Source of the DNA: Calditerrivibrio sp.
GTDB lineage: Bacteria > Chrysiogenota > Deferribacteres > Deferribacterales > Calditerrivibrionaceae
Assembly: GCA_026415135.1 (NCBI GenBank)
Contig: JAOAHS010000061.1
Span: 1-64,000, forward strand
Direction of reading: 5' to 3'
Length of the DNA stretch: 64,000 nucleotides
In this document: in pieces, positions 33,520 through 42,282 of the stretch
Numbering within the stretch: the stretch's first letter is position 1
How the letters are laid out: each line of letters opens with the position of its first letter
Program-made: the position numbers and the translations under genes
The notes under the pieces: generated by a model
Database searches by the model: none
The model's input: the letters and a program-made list of their open reading frames with translations, nothing else
What the model was told of the DNA's origin: nothing

Positions 33520-34934
33520 TATTTAGGGTATTATGGTTTCTTGTAATATTTTTGATACCTTTATGGGGTAGTCCCCTTGATAGGCCTTCGGTGAAGCATG
33601 AGGTCTATCTTGAGGGTACAGATTATGAATTACATATTTATAGGATCTACGGTAAAGAGCCAGGGAAAAAGGGGCTTATTGTTGGTGGTATTCAAGGTGA
33701 TGAGCCTGGTGGGTATCTATCCGCAGACTTATATGTAGATTCTTGGCTTGAAAGGGGTGATCTGATTATTGTACCCAGAGCCAATTTTAAATCGATAATA
33801 CTTTTTAATCGTGGCACAGATGGTGATATGAACAGAAGATTCATCGATGCTAAAAAAAAGCATGAAATGGATCAAGTGATAGATATTATAAAAGGGTTGA
33901 TGGCTGAATCAGATTTTTTTCTACACCTACATGATGGTTCAGGTTTTTATTCCCCTGTTTATGTGAACCCATTAAGAAATCCAAACAGATGGGGTCAATC
34001 TGTTATTGTAGATGCAGAGGTCTATAGCTGTGGTGACAAGGTGTTAGACCTGGGTAAAATGGCTAAAAGGGTTGTGGCAGAAACAAATAAGAAGATTCAA
34101 AATAAGAAATATCATTTTGAGTATTTCAATACTGATACTGATAACCCGGAAACAAAGTACAAAGAGATGAAAAAGACAGCTACTTATTACGCTCTGAAAA
34201 ATTATTGTATACCATCCTTTGGGCTTGAAACATCTAAAAACTTACCAGATGATAAAACAAAAATACTTCATAAGACCTATCTAATAAATGAATTTTTTAA
34301 AATATTCGATTTAAAACCTGAAATCCCTGAGATTGTTTTACCAAAACCTTTTTTGAAACATATTGTAATTAAGCATGATGATAATTTTTTAGAGTTGAAA
34401 AATGGTTCTGTGGTAACGTTCCCATTAGGGACAAAACTTATGGTTTATGATATTGTATCTAACTATAAAAGAGGGCTTTCTTGTGATATCTTGGGCTTTA
34501 ATGGGCTAAATGATTCGAAAATACCTTTTGTCATTGAAAAAGATACAGATATTATCTGTAGAAAAGATCATCATGTTATAGGGAAGATCACTTTGAAAAT
34601 ACAACGGGATAACGTTAGTGAAAAGTATTTTGAAGTTGAAGTTAATGGGGTTGTTAAAAAAATAAAAGATGGGCAAAAGTTATTCTTAAGTAATGGTGAT
34701 CAGTTTGTTTTAAAGGATTTCGATAATGATCCTACGATACCTGTGAATCTTAGAGGGTTTGTCCCTAAAAATGTCAAGGTAAATGATGGGGATGATAGAA
34801 ATATTTTGATTCCAGTTGATAAGGCTCTTTTTATGAAAAGGTTTTCCAGTGATAATGGTACAACCTATGAAGTAATAGCTGGTTCTTTGAATCAGGTAAA
34901 AGGGAAGTTTTTTATTGCAATTGACAGTAAGTAA
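33516..34934 (+). CDS. M14/M99-type peptidoglycan D,L-carboxypeptidase (Csd4/Pgp1-like)
   Basis: A 472-residue exported zinc carboxypeptidase (signal peptide about residues 1-19). The zinc site reads GGIQGDEPGG, with Gln60 and Glu63 in a QxxE arrangement. That is the hallmark of Helicobacter Csd4, where Gln replaces the usual His. The third ligand is in FLHLHDGSG (His137 or His139) and the catalytic Glu in SFGLETSK (Glu238). The C-terminal ~220 residues form extra beta-rich domains, as in Csd4/Pgp1. Those enzymes cut tripeptide stems to dipeptides and give cells helical curvature. It overlaps the Csd6/Pgp2-like gene by 4 bases, so the two act as a pair. Confidence 0.82.
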   Translation: MIFRVLWFLVIFLIPLWGSPLDRPSVKHEVYLEGTDYELHIYRIYGKEPGKKGLIVGGIQGDEPGGYLSADLYVDSWLERGDLIIVPRANFKSIILFNRGTDGDMNRRFIDAKKKHEMDQVIDIIKGLMAESDFFLHLHDGSGFYSPVYVNPLRNPNRWGQSVIVDAEVYSCGDKVLDLGKMAKRVVAETNKKIQNKKYHFEYFNTDTDNPETKYKEMKKTATYYALKNYCIPSFGLETSKNLPDDKTKILHKTYLINEFFKIFDLKPEIPEIVLPKPFLKHIVIKHDDNFLELKNGSVVTFPLGTKLMVYDIVSNYKRGLSCDILGFNGLNDSKIPFVIEKDTDIICRKDHHVIGKITLKIQRDNVSEKYFEVEVNGVVKKIKDGQKLFLSNGDQFVLKDFDNDPTIPVNLRGFVPKNVKVNDGDDRNILIPVDKALFMKRFSSDNGTTYEVIAGSLNQVKGKFFIAIDSK

Positions 34935-34949
34935 TTTTTAAAGTAAAAT
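34921..34949 (+). promoter_or_regulatory. Sigma-70 promoter of the purine-nucleoside importer operon
   Basis: TTGACA (34921-34926), 17-base spacer, TAAAAT (34944-34949). The -35 lies inside the end of the preceding gene. A GGAGG ribosome-binding site at 34958-34962 precedes the ATG at 34967, so the leader would be very short. Confidence 0.7.
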
Positions 34950-34966
34950 AAATTTTTGGAGGTTTT

Positions 34967-36025
34967 ATGCTTAAAAACATCTTTTTAGCTCTAATTATGT
35001 TTGTTATTGCTTTACCTGTCTATGCTAAAGATCTTAATGTGGGGTTTGTTTATGTAGGTCCAGTTGGTGATGGTGGCTGGACTTATGCCCATGATATGGG
35101 TAGAAAAGAGTTGGAAAAGTTGCCTTTTGTTAAAAAAACCCAGATAATAGAATCTGTCCCAGAAGGTGCTGATGCAACAAGGGTTATAACAAATCTTGCT
35201 AAAAAAGGATACAACCTCATTTTTACAACAAGTTTTGGATATATGGATCCAACTATAGAGGTTGCAAAAAAGTTTAAAGATGTAGTCTTTATGCATTGTT
35301 CAGGTTATAAAACTGCTGAAAATGTAGGAACATATTTTGGCCGTATGTATCAGGCAAGATATCTCAGCGGTATCATTGCCGGAGCGATGACAAAAAGTAA
35401 TATCATCGGTTATGTTGCTGCCCATCCGATACCAGAGGTTATTAGGGGGATAAATGCTTTTACATTAGGTGTAAGGAGTATGAATCCTAATGCTGTAGTT
35501 AAAGTTGTTTGGACTAATACATGGTTTGATCCTGCAACGGAGAGGAATGCGGCAGATAGTCTGCTTGATGTTGGGGCTGATGTGTTAACTATGCATCAGG
35601 ATACGCCTGCCACGCTTCAGGCTGCAGAAAAGAGGGGCAAGTATGTCATTGGTTATAATTCTGATATGAGGAAATATGCCCCAAATGGTTTTTTAACTGC
35701 ACCTGTCTGGAATTGGGGTGTGTTATATAAGGAGATTGCTACAAGGGTACATAAGGGGACATGGAAGCCTGAAGCTATTTGGTGGGGTATGGATACCAAA
35801 ATAGTTGATCTTGCTCCAATTAGTCCAAAAGTACCTGCCAATGTAGTGGATAGGGTAAATAAAGAGAAGGCAGATATTATTGCAGGAAAAAACAAGATTT
35901 TTGTTGGACCAATAAAGGATAATCAAGGCAATCTTGTAGTGCCAGCTGGTAAAGTGATGACGGATCAGGAACTGTTGAGTTTTAACTTTTTTGTAGAGGG
36001 TGTTCAGGGAACAATAAAGAAATAA
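34967..36025 (+). CDS. BMP-family ABC substrate-binding protein (purine nucleoside type)
   Basis: A 352-residue periplasmic binding protein of the basic-membrane-protein (PnrA/Med) family. The signal peptide is MLKNIFLALIMFVIALPVYA, apparently without a lipobox Cys. The mature part starts DLNVGFVYVGPVGDGGWTY, and the ligand-site region DVLTMHQDTPATLQAAEK is typical. It would bind nucleosides or purines for the ATPase and two permeases that follow. The operon ends in a xanthine-type phosphoribosyltransferase, which strengthens purine as the ligand. A hairpin right after the stop probably lets this gene be expressed more than the ATPase. Confidence 0.88.
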   Translation: MLKNIFLALIMFVIALPVYAKDLNVGFVYVGPVGDGGWTYAHDMGRKELEKLPFVKKTQIIESVPEGADATRVITNLAKKGYNLIFTTSFGYMDPTIEVAKKFKDVVFMHCSGYKTAENVGTYFGRMYQARYLSGIIAGAMTKSNIIGYVAAHPIPEVIRGINAFTLGVRSMNPNAVVKVVWTNTWFDPATERNAADSLLDVGADVLTMHQDTPATLQAAEKRGKYVIGYNSDMRKYAPNGFLTAPVWNWGVLYKEIATRVHKGTWKPEAIWWGMDTKIVDLAPISPKVPANVVDRVNKEKADIIAGKNKIFVGPIKDNQGNLVVPAGKVMTDQELLSFNFFVEGVQGTIKK

Positions 36026-36029
36026 TATA

Positions 36030-36054
36030 GGCGGCACAAGCCGCCTTGTTTGTT
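36030..36054 (+). terminator. Intergenic hairpin (attenuator-like) between binding protein and ATPase genes
   Basis: GGCGGC-ACAA-GCCGCC perfect 6-bp stem followed by TTGTTTGTT. The T tract is interrupted, so termination is probably partial, and the ATPase ATG (36058) lies immediately after it. Confidence 0.6.
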
Positions 36055-36057
36055 CAT

Positions 36058-37569
36058 ATGAGGGATACTATACTATCACTTAAGAATATATCAAAGAGTT
36101 TTGGGGATTTTCAAGCCAATAAGTGTATATCCTTTGATTTAAAAAAAGGTGAAATATTAACGATTTTAGGTGAAAATGGTGCTGGTAAAAGCACATTGAT
36201 GAATATTATTACCGGTTTTTATAACCATGATGAGGGGGATATTTTTTTTGAGGGTAAAAGGGTGTTTCTCAAAAGCCCCCGTGATGCAATCAAGCTTGGA
36301 ATAGGTATGGTTCACCAGCATTTTATGCTGGTAAAAAACAATACGGTTTTCGAAAATCTACTTGTTTCATTGAAAAATAAATCTTTTTTTATTAATAAAT
36401 CAGACTATAGGAAAAGGTTTCGAGAAATATTTGATAGATTTCGATTAGATATAGATTTGGATATACCTCTATGGAAATTGTCTATAGGGGAACAACAATG
36501 GATCGAAATTATAAAACTTCTTGTAAATGAATGTCAAATATTGATTCTTGATGAACCAACCACAATGCTTACTCCACAGGAAACAGATTTTCTCTTCGAT
36601 TTTTTGATTAATTTAAAAAAAGAGGGTAAGTCTATAATTTTTATTTCCCACAAAATCAGGGAAGTTATGGAACTATCAGATAGAATCGTCATTTTAAAAA
36701 AAGGGGAATTGGTTGGTGAGCTTAAAAGGGAAGAGTTTGATGAAAATAAGATCTCCCAAATGATGGTTGGAGCTTTGTTAAAAGATGTTTATCAAAAGGA
36801 TATTAGGCCTGAAGATGAAATATTACTAATTATGTCCAATATCTATGCAAAAAATGATAAAGGGTTATCAGATCTGCTGGGATTCAATTTAGAATTACGA
36901 AAACGGGAGATTCTTGGTGTGGCAGGTATTTCTGGAAATGGTCAAAAAGCTCTTGCAGAAGTGTTAACAGGTCTAAAGGATCCCTATGAGGGTAAGATCC
37001 TTTTAAACGGTATGGATATAACTTATGGTACTTCAAAACAGAAATATATACATGGCATTGCTCACATACCAGAGGATAGAAAGGCTATGGGAATTGCTCC
37101 AGATCTAACAATAGAGGAAAATCTGATTTTGAAGAATTTTAGAAAAAAGGAGTTTTCAGGGTTTTTATTGAATAAAAAAATGATACAAAGGTTTTCCCAG
37201 GATTTAATCGATAGATTTAATATACAGTTTGGGCTTAAGAATGCTCCAGTGAGGTTATTATCTGGAGGCAACATTCAAAAGGTAATAATAGCAAGGGAGT
37301 TAAGTGAAAATCCCACTGTACTCGTTGCCCTTTATCCTACGAGAGGGCTTGATGTGGGATCCCAAGAATTTGTGCATCAGACAGTATTGGAACACCAGAA
37401 AAAGGGTATGAGTACCATTTATATCTCAGAAGATATTGATGAATTGATTAAGATTTGCGATAGAATCTGTGTAATTTTTAGGGGTAAAAATATGGGTTAT
37501 TTAGATCCAAGAACTGCTGATAAAAAGATAATTGGTAAGATGATGGGAGGAATTCCTAAAAATGATTAA
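36058..37569 (+). CDS. Nucleoside ABC importer ATP-binding protein (two ABC domains)
   Basis: A 503-residue protein with two fused ABC domains, as in YufO/RbsA-type importers. Domain 1: Walker A GENGAGKSTL, signature LSIGEQQWIEI, Walker B LILDEPTTMLTP, H-loop FISHK. Domain 2 has a family-typical degenerate Walker A (GISGNGQKALAEV), a full signature LSGGNIQKVIIAREL and PTRGLDVGS. The ATG at 36058 is chosen; an upstream in-frame TTG at 36046 lies in the hairpin tail. No Shine-Dalgarno sequence is visible for either, so hairpin-linked or coupled initiation may limit synthesis. It overlaps the permease gene by 8 bases. Confidence 0.92.
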   Translation: MRDTILSLKNISKSFGDFQANKCISFDLKKGEILTILGENGAGKSTLMNIITGFYNHDEGDIFFEGKRVFLKSPRDAIKLGIGMVHQHFMLVKNNTVFENLLVSLKNKSFFINKSDYRKRFREIFDRFRLDIDLDIPLWKLSIGEQQWIEIIKLLVNECQILILDEPTTMLTPQETDFLFDFLINLKKEGKSIIFISHKIREVMELSDRIVILKKGELVGELKREEFDENKISQMMVGALLKDVYQKDIRPEDEILLIMSNIYAKNDKGLSDLLGFNLELRKREILGVAGISGNGQKALAEVLTGLKDPYEGKILLNGMDITYGTSKQKYIHGIAHIPEDRKAMGIAPDLTIEENLILKNFRKKEFSGFLLNKKMIQRFSQDLIDRFNIQFGLKNAPVRLLSGGNIQKVIIARELSENPTVLVALYPTRGLDVGSQEFVHQTVLEHQKKGMSTIYISEDIDELIKICDRICVIFRGKNMGYLDPRTADKKIIGKMMGGIPKND

Positions 37570-38626
37570 GATTGAAAAGAGGGTTTCGATACATCCTTTA
37601 ATGAAAAGTTTTTCTAAGGTTTTGTCATTTTTACTTGGGATAGTGATAAGTTCGTTTTTTCTTAAGATAGTTGATGTGGATATTGTTGATCTTTTACAGA
37701 ATATATATCTTGATGCTTTTGGTTCTATGTATTCCTTTACAGAACTGTTGGTTAAAACAATACCTTTATTGATTTGCAGTATTGGTGTTTCGGTGGCTTT
37801 TAAAATGAAATTGTGGAATATAGGTTCAGAAGGTCAACTATATATGGGTGCTTTGGGTGCTACATTAGTTGCACTATTTTTCCCTATTAAATCTCATTTT
37901 TTAATGATAAGTACCATGTTTGTTGCTTCTTTCATACTTGGTGGTTTATGGAGTGGTATAGCTGGGTTTCTTAAGATGAAGCTAAATATAAATGAAATTA
38001 TAGTAACACTTCTGTTGAACTATATAGCAATTCTTTTTATCAACTTTCTTGTTTATGGACCTCTTAAGGATCCTCAAGGCTTTAATTTTCCTTATACAAA
38101 AAAGTTTCAAGAAATTGCAAAGCTTGCTGTGATAAGTGATACAAGACTTCATACAGGGATCTTCATAGCTCTGATACTTTTATTCTTTTACTATATTTTG
38201 ATGGAAAAATCTGTATGGGGTTATGAGATAAGAGTCATTGGAAGTAATCCAAATGCAGCAAGATACGCTGGTATAGATATAAATAAAAATATTCTGTTGA
38301 TCATGTTTTTAAGTGGTGGAATAAGTGCATTGGCTGGTTTTTGTGAAGTTTCTGGAGTTATCCATAGGTTGCAGCATACAATATCACCTGGATACGGTTA
38401 TACTGCTATTATCATTGCGTGGCTCTCCAATCAGAATAGCTTGGGGATTCTATTTTCTTCTATATTTATGGCAGTAATTTTTTTAGCTGGAGATACTCTT
38501 CAATTAAGTTATCAATTGCCTGTTTCCCTTGTTAATGCTTTTCAAGGTATGATCTTGTTTTCTCTTTTAGTGTCTGATTTTTTTATACATCATAAAATAG
38601 TGCTTAAATGGAGAAAAGATGTTTGA
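37562..38626 (+). CDS. Nucleoside ABC transporter permease 1 (YufP-like)
   Basis: A 354-residue inner-membrane permease of the BPD_transp_2 family, one of two paralogous channel subunits. Visible signatures are VAFKMKLWNIGSEGQLYMGA (GA-rich coupling region near residue 80), LKMKLNINEIIVTLLLNYIA, and the conserved VIGSNPNAARYAGIDINKNI with GGISALAGFCEVSG after it. About eight to ten transmembrane helices. It overlaps both neighbours by 8 bases, keeping strict stoichiometry with the next permease. Confidence 0.92.
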   Translation: MIKIEKRVSIHPLMKSFSKVLSFLLGIVISSFFLKIVDVDIVDLLQNIYLDAFGSMYSFTELLVKTIPLLICSIGVSVAFKMKLWNIGSEGQLYMGALGATLVALFFPIKSHFLMISTMFVASFILGGLWSGIAGFLKMKLNINEIIVTLLLNYIAILFINFLVYGPLKDPQGFNFPYTKKFQEIAKLAVISDTRLHTGIFIALILLFFYYILMEKSVWGYEIRVIGSNPNAARYAGIDINKNILLIMFLSGGISALAGFCEVSGVIHRLQHTISPGYGYTAIIIAWLSNQNSLGILFSSIFMAVIFLAGDTLQLSYQLPVSLVNAFQGMILFSLLVSDFFIHHKIVLKWRKDV

Positions 38627-39536
38627 TATAATATTGGACACAACGATAAGATCTGGTACACCTATACTTTATGCTACAATTGGTGCTATCATTATAGAAA
38701 AAAGTGGTGTAATAAATCTTGGAATTGAAGGTTTAATGCTTATTGGAGCACTTTCTGGATTTTATTTTACTTTTTCATCAGGAAATCTTTTTTATGGTTT
38801 TCTTGCTGCTTTTGTATTTGCTGCTTTAGCTGGAGGGGTTCATGGGGTTATTGTTACCTATTTTAAAGGTAACCAGATTGTAAGTGGGCTTGCTCTTACC
38901 ATGTTTGGTACCGGGGTAACTGCAATGTTAGGTAAACCGATGGTGGGGGAAAGTATTAAGGGGTTAAGTAGGTTAGAGGTACCCTTTATAAAGGATATAG
39001 CTGTTATTAATGTGTTGATGAATCAGGATCTTATGGTATATGTAAGCATTTTATTGGTAATAGTAGTTCATCTGTTACTACACAAAACTATACTTGGGCT
39101 TAATCTTAGAACAGTCGGAGAGAATCCTTATGCGGCTGATAACGCTGGTATTAATGTAAACCTCTATAGATTGACTGCTGTAATTGTAGGCTCAGGTCTT
39201 GCCGGATTGGGTGGGGCTTATCTATCTTTGGTATATACCCCTTTATGGATAGAAAATATGAGTGCAGGTAGAGGTTGGATTGCAGTGGCCCTTGTTATTT
39301 TTTCATCATGGGATGTTAGAAAAGCTATAATAGGTGCATATCTCTTTGGGGGTATTGCCGCTAATCAACTCAGATTGCAGGCAATAGGCACAAATATACC
39401 TGTGCAGATTCTTCAATCTTTACCATATATTTTTACCATATTAGTGTTGATTTTGGCATCTTTAAGAAAAGAAAAGACCAGTCAGATACAACCGGAAGCA
39501 TTAGGTAATCCTTATGACAGAGAAGATAGGATATGA
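38619..39536 (+). CDS. Nucleoside ABC transporter permease 2 (YufQ-like)
   Basis: A 305-residue permease, the second channel subunit. It begins with the typical TTIRSGTPILYATIGAIIIEKSG and GVINLGIEGLMLIGA, and carries RTVGENPYAADNAGINVNLYR and GLAGLGGAYLSLVYTPLW. The C-terminal cytoplasmic tail is charged. With the ATPase and the BMP-type receptor it completes a purine/nucleoside importer. It overlaps the phosphoribosyltransferase start by 4 bases. Confidence 0.92.
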   Translation: MFDIILDTTIRSGTPILYATIGAIIIEKSGVINLGIEGLMLIGALSGFYFTFSSGNLFYGFLAAFVFAALAGGVHGVIVTYFKGNQIVSGLALTMFGTGVTAMLGKPMVGESIKGLSRLEVPFIKDIAVINVLMNQDLMVYVSILLVIVVHLLLHKTILGLNLRTVGENPYAADNAGINVNLYRLTAVIVGSGLAGLGGAYLSLVYTPLWIENMSAGRGWIAVALVIFSSWDVRKAIIGAYLFGGIAANQLRLQAIGTNIPVQILQSLPYIFTILVLILASLRKEKTSQIQPEALGNPYDREDRI

Positions 39537-40084
39537 TGAAAAGTAAAAGGTTGTTGTATGATATGATTGTTAGATTTGGTAGTATTAGGGGTGATGTGGT
39601 TGATGTTGGAGCCTTTTTAAATCACCTTGTGTTACCAGAGGTGTTAAATTCTATCACCGATGATTTTATAGATGTTTTAAAAGGAGTTAGTTTTGATAAA
39701 ATACTTACTGTAGAATCAAGTGGAATACCTTTAGCTACTGCTTTATCCCTTAGGGTTAATAAACCGTTTGTTTTCATAAAGAAAAACCGACCTATTACTA
39801 TGTTTGATTTTATAGAGGTATGTTCGTTTTCTTTTACAAAAAAAAATGATATAAAGCTATTTCTTTCAAAAGATGCTTTAAAAGCAGGTGAAAAAGTAGT
39901 GTTTGTTGATGATTTTTATGCTAAGGGTTCTATATATGGAGCAGTAAATGTGTTGGCTGATAAAGTGGGTTTTGAAATCGTGAGGTATTTGGTTGTGATC
40001 AATAAAGCTGATAATCAAAAGGTATTTTCTATCCTTGATAATTTAGATCTAAGAATGATTAATGATGAAAAGAAGTATACCTAA
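39533..40084 (+). CDS. xpt: Xanthine-type phosphoribosyltransferase
   Basis: A 183-residue type I phosphoribosyltransferase resembling Bacillus Xpt: AFLNHLVLPEVLNSI, TVESSGIPLATALSLRV and the PRPP loop VVFVDDFYAKGSIYGA. The reaction would be purine base (xanthine or related) plus PRPP to the nucleoside monophosphate and PPi. In the loop the usual Thr is replaced (AKGS), similar to the ANGQ of Bacillus Xpt. The overlap with the upstream permease and position in the importer operon make purine-base salvage after uptake the natural role. It overlaps the next kinase gene by 23 bases. Confidence 0.85.
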   Translation: MMKSKRLLYDMIVRFGSIRGDVVDVGAFLNHLVLPEVLNSITDDFIDVLKGVSFDKILTVESSGIPLATALSLRVNKPFVFIKKNRPITMFDFIEVCSFSFTKKNDIKLFLSKDALKAGEKVVFVDDFYAKGSIYGAVNVLADKVGFEIVRYLVVINKADNQKVFSILDNLDLRMINDEKKYT

Positions 40085-41567
40085 AAAGAACCTTCAAATA
40101 AAAATAACACTCTTGATATTTTTGATGTTGTTGTCTATTACAGTGATTGTCTCTGCATATCTAGCAATTACTGCTGAAAAAAAAGCTATGGAGATAGCTA
40201 TTAATTATGCCCATGGTATCTCAAAAATCATAGATTCTTCCCTTGCATATTATATGCAGAAAGGCCATAAAAAAGAGATAAGTGAGCTTATTGAAGAACT
40301 CAACAAAAGTGAACATATTCAGGGGATTCATATATTTGACAATACCAAGGAGATTGCATGTATTAATCCAAGAAGCTTTAGTAAACTTTTTGATTCCGAA
40401 TATATAGACGAAGTCTTAAAGAATGTTGAGTATAGACCTACAATTAAGGTTATAAAAACAAAGACTTACCATTTTTTAGCTTACTATTCACCTTATGTCA
40501 ACACAGGAAGTTGTAAAAGGTGTCATATCGAAGAAGATAAAATAGGAACTTTAAATGTTAATATTAAATTAGGAGGTATATACGAAACAATATTAAAACA
40601 GGCTAAAAGAACCTTCATGGTACTTTTTATATCCAGTATTCTTATAGCAATGCTTCTTTCTTTGCTTATCAATATGTTGATTATAAAACCCATCAAGAAA
40701 ATAGAGAAAGGGATGGAGGAACTAATGAATGGGAATTATGATGTGAAAGTGGAGATAAAATCTGGAGATGAACTTGAGCTTTTATCAAATAATTTTAACA
40801 ATATGGTAGATGCATTGAATAATGCTAATAAAACGATCGATAGTATGCATAAGAATATGATCCATACAGATAGACTTATGACAATAGGTACTCTAACAGC
40901 CTCAATAAGTCATGAAATTAAAAATCCATTAAATTCTATAATGATTTCAACAGATATTCTATTGGATCATTGTAAGAAAAATGTTCATGACCAGAGACTT
41001 AAAAGTTTTCTTGAGGCAATAATAAATGATGCCCAGAGAATAAAAGATATCATAGATCAAACTCTAAATTTTTCAAGATACGAGACATCTTTTCAAGAAA
41101 ATATAGATCTGAAGAACCTGATCAAAAGTATCGAAATATACTCAAAGAGAATACTTTTTCACAGAGAAGATATCAGGTTTAGGTTAGAGGATAATACAAA
41201 TGAGCATGTTTTTATATATGGCAACAAAACTAATATTGAACAGATGCTTATAAATCTTTTGAAAAATGCTGTAGAAAGCGTTCCTAGCGAGAGGAAGGGG
41301 GATATACTATTAAAGATCGATCGGGATGATAAATTTATAGAGTTTACAATTCAGGACAATGGAGTAGGGATCCCTAAGGATAAATTGGATTTAATTTTTA
41401 AAGAGTTTTATTCTACTAAGACCAACGGTACTGGACTGGGTTTATCGATTGTAAAAGAGATTGTGGAAAATCATAACGGTGAATTGCATATAGAGTCAGA
41501 GGTTGACAGGGGAACAAAAATAGTTGTAAAAATACCTTATACAAGGGATAGATATGCCAGAGATTAA
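40062..41567 (+). CDS. Sensor histidine kinase with periplasmic c-type heme motif
   Basis: A 501-residue membrane kinase. TM1 spans about residues 13-36 and TM2 about 186-212. The periplasmic sensor domain carries SCKRCHIEED, a CxxCH heme c attachment motif at Cys151-His155. HAMP is about 207-260. HisKA has SHEIKNPLNS with the phosphoacceptor His284. The HATPase_c domain has N (LINLLKNAVES), G1 (DNGVGIP), F (FKEFYSTK) and G2 (GTGLGLSIV) boxes. A covalent heme just outside TM2 suggests sensing of redox state, NO or another heme ligand. No response regulator gene is adjacent. It overlaps xpt by 23 bases and the next GT gene by 14 bases. Confidence 0.88.
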   Translation: MMKRSIPKKNLQIKITLLIFLMLLSITVIVSAYLAITAEKKAMEIAINYAHGISKIIDSSLAYYMQKGHKKEISELIEELNKSEHIQGIHIFDNTKEIACINPRSFSKLFDSEYIDEVLKNVEYRPTIKVIKTKTYHFLAYYSPYVNTGSCKRCHIEEDKIGTLNVNIKLGGIYETILKQAKRTFMVLFISSILIAMLLSLLINMLIIKPIKKIEKGMEELMNGNYDVKVEIKSGDELELLSNNFNNMVDALNNANKTIDSMHKNMIHTDRLMTIGTLTASISHEIKNPLNSIMISTDILLDHCKKNVHDQRLKSFLEAIINDAQRIKDIIDQTLNFSRYETSFQENIDLKNLIKSIEIYSKRILFHREDIRFRLEDNTNEHVFIYGNKTNIEQMLINLLKNAVESVPSERKGDILLKIDRDDKFIEFTIQDNGVGIPKDKLDLIFKEFYSTKTNGTGLGLSIVKEIVENHNGELHIESEVDRGTKIVVKIPYTRDRYARD

Positions 41568-42282
41568 GAAGATATCTTTTGTTTTACCTGTTTATAATGA
41601 AGAGGGAAATATTCAGAATCTTTATAGTGAGATTAAAGAGGTTGTTTTGACCTTGAACTACGAATATGAGATTTTGTTTGTTGATGATTGTAGTAAAGAT
41701 AATAGTTTGGAGATAATAAAAGGTATTTGTAGGGTTGATGAAAGGGTTAGATATATATCATTTGAAAAGAATTCTGGCCAGTCTGCAGCATTGTATGTTG
41801 GATTTCAACATGCTACTGGGGATACAATAATAACATTGGATGCTGATTTGCAGAATGATCCAAAAGATATCCCAATGATGCTTGAGTATTACAAAGAATA
41901 TGATATGGTTAACGGTTGGCGTAAAAAAAGGCAGGATACTTTTTCAAAAAGAATAGGTAGTAAGATAGGTAATGCCGTGAGGAACTGGTTTACTAATGAG
42001 ACGATACATGACACCGGATGTGCCCTTAAGGTTATGAGGGCTGATATGTTGAAAAGAATTAGAGGATTTAAAGGGTTTCATAGGTTTATACCCACCTTAA
42101 TGAGACTTGAGGGGGCTAAGGTTATAGAAGTTGAGGTTAATCATCGCAATAGATACTCAGGGATCTCAAAGTATAACAACACAAAAAGAGCAATAAATGG
42201 TCTGTATGATCTTATTGGCGTTAGATGGCTCATATCAAGACACATAAAACCTATTATTAAGGAGAAAAATTTTGAAAACTGA
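41554..42282 (+). CDS. Family 2 glycosyltransferase (ArnC/DPM1-like)
   Basis: A 242-residue GT-A transferase. N-terminal FVLPVYNEEGNIQNLYSE, nucleotide-binding VDDCSKDNS, DADLQNDP (DxD-like metal site) and the acceptor segment DTGCALKVMRADML are seen. The pattern matches dolichol/undecaprenyl-phosphate sugar transferases, but the C-terminal membrane helices of ArnC are absent and the protein is DPM1-sized. The probable product is a polyprenyl-phosphate sugar, used by the GT39 enzymes downstream. It overlaps both neighbouring genes. Confidence 0.85.
   Translation: MPEIKKISFVLPVYNEEGNIQNLYSEIKEVVLTLNYEYEILFVDDCSKDNSLEIIKGICRVDERVRYISFEKNSGQSAALYVGFQHATGDTIITLDADLQNDPKDIPMMLEYYKEYDMVNGWRKKRQDTFSKRIGSKIGNAVRNWFTNETIHDTGCALKVMRADMLKRIRGFKGFHRFIPTLMRLEGAKVIEVEVNHRNRYSGISKYNNTKRAINGLYDLIGVRWLISRHIKPIIKEKNFEN

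Noticed and set aside
36046-36057. TTG start for the nucleoside ATPase
   Set aside because: It lies in the tail of the hairpin; the ATG at 36058 is more typical, though neither has a ribosome-binding site.
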